Assembly: GCA_016191555.1 (NCBI GenBank)
Contig: JACPVX010000051.1
Coordinates: 1 to 64,000 of the forward strand
Reading direction: 5' to 3'
Source of the DNA: Bacteroidota bacterium
GTDB lineage: Bacteria; Bacteroidota; Bacteroidia; Cytophagales; Cyclobacteriaceae
Length of the DNA: 64,000 nucleotides
Made by a program: the position numbers and the translations under genes. Below the pieces are notes generated by a model that was not told the origin of the DNA, did not search any database, and saw only the letters and a program-made list of their open reading frames with translations. Position 1 is the first letter of the stretch, and every line of letters begins with the position of its first letter. Shown here piece by piece: positions 16,593 to 23,829 of this stretch.

Positions 16593-17622
16593 ATGAATTG
16601 GATAAAGGCCATTTTATTATTCCTATTTGTTCTACTCCTATCAGATGGATGTGTCGACCGATTGCAAGTCGAATTACAACAACGAAGCAACTTGCCCATT
16701 GCCATAACCGGGTTTATATCGAATCAGCCGGGCCCTTATGAGATCAGAGTTAGAAGATCGTTTCCAATTGGAGGAACAGATCGGTATGAAGCACCCGTTT
16801 CAGCGAAAGAAGTAACAATTATAGATAATGAAGGAAACAATGAGTTGTTGAAAGAAAAAAGCCCCGGACTCTATTCAACCGAAGAAAGCTTTCGGGGCGT
16901 TGTTGGAAAATCATACAGATTGCGAGTTGAGTTTTTTGACGGCAAAACGTATGAATCAGTTTCTGATACGATCGCTCCACTCACTAGACACACACCCTGA
17001 ATTAGAATTAGAGCAAGACCCCAAAGGTAGTACGCCCTGTGACTTTATCGGTATTGATTGTGACGACTGCCACCCGTGTAATATGCTTGCGAAATGCACA
17101 GGGCTTCGCAATGTTGGCAACGTGTCTGACCCCAAATTTATTCGCGTAGGCCCTTGTACCTGCTGCACGTGTTGGTATAGCATTTATAATGAAAGGCCAA
17201 TTCTTACAAATTACACCTTGTTAAGTCAGGGACGTTTTGAAAATTTTAAAGTGGCATCCATCAAGCTGGACGACTACATCATTAATAGCAAGATTTATGT
17301 AGATGTGGATCAGTATAATTTAACACGCCAAGCGTATTTGTTTTATAAGGCACTTCAGGATCAGAAAGACGGAGCAACGAGTTTGTTTCAACCACCTTCG
17401 GGAAAAATACCAACGAGCTTTAAGCAAATAGCGGGAAATCCGGAGGCAATCGATGGAATATTTTATGCTGCATCGGTTAGCCAAAAGACGATAGTTATCA
17501 CGAAGGATGATGTACCGAAAGGAGGCTATCCATTTGTGGAGCCGCTTCGATTGATCAAGCGTACTTGTGTAGGCGTGTATGCCAATTCAACTACTACCAA
17601 GCCAACGTTTTGGGTAGACTAA
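16593..17622 (+). pseudogene. Broken DUF4249 paralogue (internal deletion and frameshift)
   Basis: The first frame (16593-17000) encodes a lipoprotein start (LLSDGC lipobox, then SNLPIAITGFISNQPGPYEI) and stops after SDTIAPLTRHTP. The rest continues in another frame (usable from about 16990 to 17622) with the cysteine-rich block (CDFIGIDCDDCHPC, PCTCCTCW) and the C-terminus parallel to the intact copy at 15423-16577. Between the shared SDT and PC landmarks the intact copy has 201 nt and this one 76 nt, so about 125 nt are missing, shifting the frame. It is most simply a tandem duplicate inactivated by deletion. The two pieces might still be translated separately, but the second has no obvious start or signal peptide. 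Confidence 0.8.
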
Positions 17623-17635
17623 TAAGAATAGACTG

Positions 17636-18346
17636 CTATAACTGTTTCGCTACGGTATCCCAGTTAATAGTATTCCACCAACTAGCAATATAATCAGCTC
17701 TCTTATTTTGATATTTCAAATAGTACGCATGTTCCCAGACATCAATGGCTAACAAAGGAGTGCCTTTCAGATCACTCACATCCATCAATGGGTTATCCTG
17801 ATTCGCAGTTGATCCAATTTTTAATTTTCCCGCATCGCTTACTAACCAAGCCCAACCAGAGCCAAATCGCTTCATGGCAGCATCTGTGAATTGTTCTTTG
17901 AATTTATCGAATGATCCGAATGCGCCATGAATTGCATCGGCTGTTTTTCCTGTAGGAGCTCCGCCTCCATTGGGTTTCATCACCTGCCAAAAAAAATTAT
18001 GATTCCAAGCACCGCCACCGTTGTTGCGTGCTTTCGCGGATAGCTTAGAAATATTAGAAAAAAATTGTTGTTCGTTTTCAAAACTAATTTTTTCAGAGGC
18101 AATCGCCTCGTTTACATTTTTGATATAGGCAGCATGATGTTTACCATAGTGAATCTCCATGGTCATCGCATCGATGTTAGGCTCGAGGGCGTTGAATGCA
18201 TACGGCAGCGTAATCTGACTAAACTGTACTGCTGGTGTTTCCATTGCCCATGCATCAACCGAATTGAACAACAGTGAAGTGCTAACAGTAGCCAAAGCGG
18301 TAGATTGAGCCGCATTTTTGATGAATTTTCTACGCGTAGTTTTCAT
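17636..18346 (-). CDS. Fe/Mn superoxide dismutase, probably Tat-exported
   Basis: 236 residues. The N-terminus TTRRKFIKNAAQ followed by a hydrophobic stretch is a twin-arginine signal, absent from cytoplasmic SODs. The mature enzyme starts near ITLPYAFNALEP and keeps the metal ligands His in EIHYGKHHAAY, His in NHNFFW, and Asp/His in DVWEHAYY. GSGWAWLV is also typical. It disproportionates superoxide, here probably in the periplasm. Metal preference (Fe or Mn) cannot be decided from these motifs alone. It is convergent with the broken DUF4249 gene, 13 bp apart. Confidence 0.94.
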   Translation of the reverse strand: MKTTRRKFIKNAAQSTALATVSTSLLFNSVDAWAMETPAVQFSQITLPYAFNALEPNIDAMTMEIHYGKHHAAYIKNVNEAIASEKISFENEQQFFSNISKLSAKARNNGGGAWNHNFFWQVMKPNGGGAPTGKTADAIHGAFGSFDKFKEQFTDAAMKRFGSGWAWLVSDAGKLKIGSTANQDNPLMDVSDLKGTPLLAIDVWEHAYYLKYQNKRADYIASWWNTINWDTVAKQL

Positions 18347-18433
18347 GTGTTTTGGTATGTGCTTTTCAGCACTTTTGTTAAGTAAAGTTACTCAAAAATA
18401 GCTAGCTTGCACTATACGATAAATCAGTCTACT

Positions 18434-19405
18434 ATGCACGAAATTCTGTATGACGAAGTCCCTTCTTTGGACTTAGCAGATTTTACCGGAGGAGATCCTG
18501 ACAAGAAGAAAAAATTTGTCAACGATTTAGGCGCGGCTTATAACAACATTGGCTTTGTCGCAATTCGTAATCATTATCTAACAGATGATCTTTCGGCCAG
18601 ACTATATGAAGTGATCAAGAAATTCTTCGCGTTGCCGGATGATGTAAAAAAGAAATATGAGATTGCAGGATTGGCCGGGCAGCGCGGTTACATAGGTAAA
18701 GGAAAGGAGCACGCTAAAGGGAGAAATACAGGTGATCTGAAAGAATTTTTTCATGTAGGTCAGGAAGTAGCGGATGGCGATCCGATCAAAAGCGAGTATC
18801 CTGACAATGTATGGCCAAGTGAGTTGCCCGAATTCGAAAGTATTGCGCTAGAAGTTTATAAACGTTTGGAAAAGACGGGCGTGCAAATGCTAAAGGCAAT
18901 TGCGATTTATCTGCAACTTCCCGAAGATTACTTTGATGCTAGGGTAAAACATGGCAATAGCATTTTACGCCCCATTCACTATTTCCCAATTGAAAATCCG
19001 GACTCGGTACCGGCTGATGCAGTGCGCGCAGCAGAGCATGGAGATATCAATCTCATCACTTTGTTAATGGGTGCTAGCGCTGATGGCTTGCAAGTATTAC
19101 GAAGAGATGGAAAGTGGATACCCATTACTGCCTTACCAGAGCAATTAGTCGTGAATGTGGGAGATATGCTGGAACGATTGACCAACAAAAAATTAAAGTC
19201 AACCATCCATCGTGTGGTTAATCCACCTCGAGAGCAAATGAACAAACCGCGTTACTCAATCCCATTCTTCATGCATCCACGTTCAGAGATGAGCCTTGCA
19301 GCATTGCCTGGTTGTGTGGATGGTGAAAATCCTAAGCAATGGGAAGACATTACTGCTGGAGAGTTTTTGAATCAACGCTTGCGCGAGATCGGGTTAAAAA
19401 AGTAG
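18434..19405 (+). CDS. Isopenicillin N synthase-like 2-oxoglutarate/Fe(II) dioxygenase
   Basis: 323 residues from the ATG at 18434. The N-terminal DIOX_N part (DLADFTGGDPDKKKKFV, GFVAIRNHYL) and the jelly-roll with His202-x-Asp204 (AAEHGDIN), His259 (STIHRVVNP) and the RxS pair Arg273/Ser275 for 2-oxoglutarate are all present, so an active oxygenase is likely. The family hydroxylates or desaturates small molecules; the substrate here is unknown. The chromate transporter gene begins only 3 bp after the stop, an unusual pairing. Confidence 0.87.
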   Translation: MHEILYDEVPSLDLADFTGGDPDKKKKFVNDLGAAYNNIGFVAIRNHYLTDDLSARLYEVIKKFFALPDDVKKKYEIAGLAGQRGYIGKGKEHAKGRNTGDLKEFFHVGQEVADGDPIKSEYPDNVWPSELPEFESIALEVYKRLEKTGVQMLKAIAIYLQLPEDYFDARVKHGNSILRPIHYFPIENPDSVPADAVRAAEHGDINLITLLMGASADGLQVLRRDGKWIPITALPEQLVVNVGDMLERLTNKKLKSTIHRVVNPPREQMNKPRYSIPFFMHPRSEMSLAALPGCVDGENPKQWEDITAGEFLNQRLREIGLKK

Positions 19406-19408
19406 ATC

Positions 19409-20632
19409 TTGAATGCACCGATTCGATATAAGGATTTTTTAAAAGATGTTTCCATTTTGTCTGTATCCAGTTTTGGTGGACCGCAGGCACACTTGGCGCA
19501 CTTTCAAGATAAGCTTGCTAAAAAGAAAAATTACATTACCGAAGAGGAACTTATCGAGTTAAGTGCCCTTTGTCAAGTCTTACCTGGCCCTACATCCACC
19601 CAAACAATTACAGCCGTAGGATACAAATTGGGTGGCCCCAACTTAGCCTATCTTACCTTGTTAATATGGATGCTGCCATCGGTTGCCATTATGACGGTAG
19701 CTGGTTTGCTGATGGCGAGCGTAGAATCAAAAAATCTGTCGCTTGATTTTGCCCGGTTTATTCAGCCAATGGCCGTAGGCTTCATTGCGTATTCAGCCTA
19801 TACGATCAGTTTGCGAACTGTAACGTCTGCCCGTGCCATGGCCATTATGATTGGTGCAGGCATTGTTTCTTATCTCATTCGCACACCGTTTGTATTTCCT
19901 ATCACCTTGTTGATTGCGGGAGCTATTACAGCTTTTAATTACAAGGCGCATCCACGCGAACCGAAGAAGAAATTCGAGGTGCGATGGGCTAATTTTTCAC
20001 TTTGGATAGGTGTATTGGTGTTAGCTGCTATCCTCGGAAGTCTAACGAGAACCTTACCTTCCTTTTTGCCCATTCGATTATTTGAAAATTTTTACCGAAA
20101 CGGTAGTCTGATTTTTGGAGGAGGGCAAGTTTTGACGCCTTTGTTGCATACCGAGTTTGTTGAGTTTGCCAAGCCTTCCCTAGAAGGTCTTCGCCAACCG
20201 TACCTGACCAATCAAGAATTTCTTTCAGGATATGCACTGGCGCAATCACTTCCTGGACCGGTCTTTTCCTTCAGTTCATATGTCGGTGCATTGGCCATGC
20301 ACAGCCGGGGGTTTGGCACTGGCGGTCAGGTACTAGGTGCGGTAATGTCGGCAATTGGAATTTTTCTGCCTGGCACATTCTTGATATTTTTTATGTTTAG
20401 AATCTGGGAGAGTTTGAAAAAATTTCGGCCTATCAGAGCTTCGTTGGAAGGCATTAATGCAGCCAGTGCAGGTTTAGTGGCTGCTGCTGCTATATTACTA
20501 TTTCAACCTTTGGAAGGCAGTTTTTTGAATTATTCTATTACGATTGGCACCTTTTGCCTCATGACTTTCACGAAAATTCCATCATGGGCTGTAATAACAG
20601 GAGGCTTGATTTTAGGTATTGTAATTCCATAA
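19409..20632 (+). CDS. chrA: Chromate transporter ChrA family, two-domain form
   Basis: 407 residues, starting at TTG 4 nt after the previous stop. Two homologous halves are visible: SVSSFGGPQAHLAHF...LCQVLPGPTSTQT and, after about residue 205, the second with NGSLIFGGGQVLTPLL and ALAQSLPGPVFSFSSY. The GGP/LPGP motifs define the CHR superfamily. Members expel chromate and may carry sulfate-like oxyanions; the natural substrate in this genome is not shown. A GC hairpin terminator follows. The start codon is weak, suggesting translation coupled to the upstream oxygenase. Confidence 0.9.
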   Translation: MNAPIRYKDFLKDVSILSVSSFGGPQAHLAHFQDKLAKKKNYITEEELIELSALCQVLPGPTSTQTITAVGYKLGGPNLAYLTLLIWMLPSVAIMTVAGLLMASVESKNLSLDFARFIQPMAVGFIAYSAYTISLRTVTSARAMAIMIGAGIVSYLIRTPFVFPITLLIAGAITAFNYKAHPREPKKKFEVRWANFSLWIGVLVLAAILGSLTRTLPSFLPIRLFENFYRNGSLIFGGGQVLTPLLHTEFVEFAKPSLEGLRQPYLTNQEFLSGYALAQSLPGPVFSFSSYVGALAMHSRGFGTGGQVLGAVMSAIGIFLPGTFLIFFMFRIWESLKKFRPIRASLEGINAASAGLVAAAAILLFQPLEGSFLNYSITIGTFCLMTFTKIPSWAVITGGLILGIVIP

Positions 20633-20633
20633 A

Positions 20634-20660
20634 AAAAGCCCCGATATCGGAGCTTTTTAG
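20634..20660. terminator. Bidirectional terminator after chrA
   Basis: AAAAAGC-CCCGATATCGGA-GCTTTTT, a nearly perfect palindrome with one C/A mismatch, between the convergent chrA and tonB-like genes. A and T runs on both sides suit termination in both directions. Confidence 0.75.
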
Positions 20661-20681
20661 TGAAATTATAATCAATGATTA

Positions 20682-21356
20682 TTATCCTAACTTAAACTGA
20701 ATAGGTAAGGTATAGCGCTGCTTAACAGCCTTTCCTCTCTGCTTACCAGGATTCCATGCAGGAGCACCTTGCATTACACGGGCAGCTTCTTCATCACAGC
20801 CTGCACCAATACCCTTAATAACTTTTACATCTGTGATGGATCCGTCTTTACCGATTACAAACTGAACGAATACTTTTCCTTCCACGCCCATTCTGCGAGC
20901 CTGAGCAGGATATTTCATTTTCTCACCAATGTATTTGTAGAAAGCAGGCATACCACCTTTAGGAGCAGCTGTTTCTTCCACAACCGTGAAGATTTCGTCA
21001 ACTTCTTCTTTAGGTTCTTCAGCAACTACGGTTACCGCTTCTACTTTGGTATCTTCTGTTACCTCCACATCAAATTTGATGTTCAGGTCTTCTTTAATTT
21101 CTTCTTCATCCGGAACCTCTACAATCTGAGGTTGTTGGATAACTGGTGCTGGTGGAGGTGGTTGTTCTGTAGGCGGAACTTCAATCATTTCCTCAAAAGT
21201 GTTGGTACTTTTGCCTTTTAATAAGTCTACTTGTTCATCGTAGCTTTTCCATTCAAAAGCCATTACAGCTATTGCTAGTGTAAACAATAGCCCGATGCTA
21301 AAAAATAAGCCCGTCTTCTTGGTCAAATCGGCTTTTTCTGTCTTTTTCGCTTCCAT
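20682..21356 (-). CDS. TonB-family energy transducer (copy 1)
   Basis: 224 residues. A short cytoplasmic N-terminus and one membrane helix (about 17-36) are followed by a Pro/Glu-rich periplasmic linker (PPPPAPVIQQPQIVEVPDEEE). The C-terminal TonB domain starts near YPAQARRMGVEGKVFVQFVIGKDGSITDV. It couples proton-motive force from ExbB/ExbD to outer-membrane receptors such as the SusC protein at 57662. It is a tandem paralogue of the gene at 21492, sharing the same layout and much sequence; a stem-loop sits in the 135-bp gap. Confidence 0.92.
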   Translation of the reverse strand: MEAKKTEKADLTKKTGLFFSIGLLFTLAIAVMAFEWKSYDEQVDLLKGKSTNTFEEMIEVPPTEQPPPPAPVIQQPQIVEVPDEEEIKEDLNIKFDVEVTEDTKVEAVTVVAEEPKEEVDEIFTVVEETAAPKGGMPAFYKYIGEKMKYPAQARRMGVEGKVFVQFVIGKDGSITDVKVIKGIGAGCDEEAARVMQGAPAWNPGKQRGKAVKQRYTLPIQFKLG

Positions 21357-21442
21357 ACAGTTTCAGTTTAGGATTCCAAATATAAGAATAGAATCCTTTC
21401 ATCAATAGGAAGACACAAAAAGTTGAGACTTTTTTAAAAGCG

Positions 21443-21471
21443 AAAGCTAGCGCCTAACAGGCACTAGCTTT
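21443..21471 (-). terminator. Hairpin between tandem tonB genes
   Basis: AAAGCTAG-C-GCC-TAACA-GGC-A-CTAGCTTT, a strong stem with one mismatch, located just downstream of the second tonB-like gene on the minus strand. The following T run is short, so termination may be partial. Confidence 0.55.
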
Positions 21472-21491
21472 GCAAGTCTATAGCAGATTCT

Positions 21492-22160
21492 TTAAAGTTT
21501 GAAACTAATAGGAACGATGCAACGCTGTTTTACGGCTTTACCACGTTGTTTTCCTGGCGCCCAGGCGGGTGCTTTTTGCATGACTCGAACAGCTTCTTCA
21601 TCGCAACCAGCGCCAATTCCTTTCATCACCTTCACATCGCTGATGTTTCCGTTTTTGTCGACCACAAATTGCAACAACACTTTGCCTTCTACACCCAATC
21701 TTCTGGCTTGAGGAGGATATTTCATTGTTTCTACCAAATATTTGTAAAAAGCTGGCATTCCTCCTATGGGGTTGGCGGATTCTTCTACGATGGTAAAGAT
21801 TTCTTCTACGTCTTCTGCCGGTTCATCAGCAATGCCAACTTGGTTGGGCACTTCAATTCGTGGGGCTTCAACGTCAAAATTTACGTTCAAGTCTAGTTTG
21901 ATCTCTTCTTCGTCAGGCACTTCAACAATTTGAGGTTGTTGAACCACCGGAGCGGGGGGCGGCAACTGTTCTGTCAGTGGCACGTCTAGCATTTCTTCAA
22001 ACGTATTCGTACTTTTTACGCTTAGTAAATCGACTTTATCATCGTATTGCTTCCATTCGAAAGCCATGAGCGATAATGCAAGGGATACGGATAGTCCAAT
22101 GGAAAAAAATAATCCCTTTTTGCTCGTCAAATCTGCTTCTCGTGACTTCTTTGCTTCCAT
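21492..22160 (-). CDS. TonB-family energy transducer (copy 2)
   Basis: 222 residues, same architecture as copy 1: membrane helix near 17-36, linker LPPPAPVVQQPQIVEVPDEEE, and TonB domain YPPQARRLGVEGKVLLQFVVDKNGNISDV. The two proteins are clearly products of one duplication (N-terminal EAKK, VDLL, STNTFEEM, GIGAGCDEEA shared). Differences in the linker and at the end (RCIVPISFKL against RYTLPIQFKLG) could tune receptor choice. The upstream 100 bp is AT-rich and presumably holds the promoter. Confidence 0.92.
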   Translation of the reverse strand: MEAKKSREADLTSKKGLFFSIGLSVSLALSLMAFEWKQYDDKVDLLSVKSTNTFEEMLDVPLTEQLPPPAPVVQQPQIVEVPDEEEIKLDLNVNFDVEAPRIEVPNQVGIADEPAEDVEEIFTIVEESANPIGGMPAFYKYLVETMKYPPQARRLGVEGKVLLQFVVDKNGNISDVKVMKGIGAGCDEEAVRVMQKAPAWAPGKQRGKAVKQRCIVPISFKL

Positions 22161-22256
22161 AATTCAGTAATAATTAGATACTGAATTAGCTTACGTTTAA
22201 TAATGGAGCGAGTTGCTTGTATGGTAACAACAATTTTGTTGCCTAAATTGGCAAAT

Positions 22257-22994
22257 TTATTTTCGGCTACCGTAAAACAGGGTAAAGTATACCGTTGGAA
22301 ACACCGAATGATTGGGTGCTTTGGGCATTAATATCACTTCTTTGAAGTAGGCATCTACGAGTACACCCACCTCAAAGCCGGTGACCTGACTTTTTACAAC
22401 GCCCAATTCAAAGTTGAAGCCGAATTTTAGATTGCCTCCCAGTTGAATCTTAGACTCGCCGAGTCCTTCAAATAAATAGCCTGTCCCAAGAATTTTATCG
22501 TATGTGTGGTTAGGATTATTAGGATCGTATTGTTCGGTAACGGTATTAAATAGTGAACCGGTTGATCTCTCGATATAATAAGGTGCCACAATGCCAATAG
22601 ATGGCCCTAATGCCAAAACAGCCTTAATTTCAATGCCTTGTTGAGGAGCTTTGGTGAATAGAATTAGGTCGCGACCGTATTGTAAACGGAATGTGAAAAG
22701 GTAATTGCTTTTGCCAAGGGTGAAAAAATTTCCTGTTTGAAGAGATTGTACTCTCACTTCCTGAGGATTCTTCACGTTCATGATTTCTAAACCATACGTT
22801 TCGAAGAGACGTTCGTTGAGCCTGCGCGCCTTTTTAAAGGTAAAACCACCAATCAATCCGCCAGCCGAATTTTTATTAATACCCCATGTAAATTCAGAGT
22901 TGTATTCATAGCTATCCTGTGTTTGGCTAAAGCCAAATTGAATAACCATCAGCAATAAAATCAGCGATAAAATATTTTTGAGGCTTCTATGCAT
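22257..22994 (-). CDS. Putative outer-membrane beta-barrel protein
   Basis: 245 residues with a signal peptide ending near FGFSQ. The mature protein alternates aromatic/hydrophobic and polar residues (FTWGINKNSAGGLIGGFTF, YLFTFRLQYGRDLI, LKFGFNFELGVV, YFTLFYGSRK), which is the pattern of a small beta-barrel. No enzymatic motif is seen. The conserved feel of the GGLIGGFTFKKARRL segment suggests a Bacteroidota-specific family of unknown role. It is transcribed in the same direction as the tonB pair but with a gap of 96 bp. Confidence 0.65.
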   Translation of the reverse strand: MHRSLKNILSLILLLMVIQFGFSQTQDSYEYNSEFTWGINKNSAGGLIGGFTFKKARRLNERLFETYGLEIMNVKNPQEVRVQSLQTGNFFTLGKSNYLFTFRLQYGRDLILFTKAPQQGIEIKAVLALGPSIGIVAPYYIERSTGSLFNTVTEQYDPNNPNHTYDKILGTGYLFEGLGESKIQLGGNLKFGFNFELGVVKSQVTGFEVGVLVDAYFKEVILMPKAPNHSVFPTVYFTLFYGSRK

Positions 22995-23063
22995 AGAAAG
23001 ACACTACCATTCCGAAATTTAAGGTAAATAGCCAACGAAAAAAACACCTTAATAGTTTATTGC

Positions 23064-23474
23064 ATGGATACAATCATGGCCACTGTAGAATACCAAGGAG
23101 GGTTGCGCACCCAAGCGGTACATTTGAAATCTAAAAATGAGGTAATAACCGATGCTCCTACCGATAATAACGGCAAGGGCGAGGCATTTAGTCCAACGGA
23201 TTTGGTCAGTGCAGCCCTGAGCAGTTGTATGATGACGATTATGGGGATTGTTGCAGAGCGCGATGGGATTGATCTAAAAGGATTGAAATCAGATGTGGTA
23301 AAAGTGATGTCGTCTAGTCCACGAAAAATAGCGGAGATAAAGATCCACTTTACGCATCCGAATTTGATCGCGACAGACGAACAGAAACAAAAACTGATGA
23401 ATGCGGCACGCACCTGCCCGGTGGCATTAAGTTTGTCTTCCGAACTGAAACAAACAATAACTTTTAATTTTTAG
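23064..23474 (+). CDS. OsmC/Ohr-family peroxiredoxin-like protein
   Basis: 136 residues with the OsmC pattern: GKGEAFSPTDLVSAALSSCM holds the first redox cysteine and ARTCPVALSLS the second, about 60 residues apart. OsmC proteins reduce organic hydroperoxides with thiol cofactors. The 3' end overlaps that of the convergent ytxJ by 11 bp, so both are thiol-redox genes packed end to end. An alternative start lies at the ATG four codons later; I kept the first. Confidence 0.9.
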   Translation: MDTIMATVEYQGGLRTQAVHLKSKNEVITDAPTDNNGKGEAFSPTDLVSAALSSCMMTIMGIVAERDGIDLKGLKSDVVKVMSSSPRKIAEIKIHFTHPNLIATDEQKQKLMNAARTCPVALSLSSELKQTITFNF

Positions 23475-23829
23475 AATCCGGCAGACTACTAATCTTCTTC
23501 TTCAATTCAGTATAGTCAATATCAAAGTGAGATGCATTGTAAATGGATTGGCCATTCTGAATGATCAAAACCTGAGGAGATTGATGTTCTACCTGAAATT
23601 GATCGGCAATTTGGTTGGAGATGGCCCGGTAGCTTAATAAATCGAGGTAGTAGGCATCAACAGGCATGTCCTCGGGCTTCCAATTTCGCTCTAAGCGGTT
23701 GAGCGATGTGTTGCTGATGGAGCAGGTCGTACTATGTTTAAAAACCAATACTGGCTTTTGCTTAGATGATTGAATGATGTCTGAAATTTGATCGACTTGC
23801 GTAAGGGGAATCCAATTCATTTTAGTCAT
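23464..23829 (-). CDS. ytxJ: YtxJ, monothiol bacilliredoxin-type protein
   Basis: 121 residues of thioredoxin fold. VLVFKHSTTCSISNTSLNRLE contains the single active cysteine in a TCSIS motif; YLDLLSYRAISNQIADQFQVEHQSPQVLII gives the cis-proline region. YtxJ proteins remove bacillithiol from S-bacillithiolated proteins, implying bacillithiol is made here (established for many Bacteroidota; not shown in this window). The start may be the ATG at 23820 instead, which avoids an 8-bp overlap with the upstream 910-residue gene. The two are probably cotranscribed. Confidence 0.88.
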   Translation of the reverse strand: MTKMNWIPLTQVDQISDIIQSSKQKPVLVFKHSTTCSISNTSLNRLERNWKPEDMPVDAYYLDLLSYRAISNQIADQFQVEHQSPQVLIIQNGQSIYNASHFDIDYTELKKKISSLPDSKN

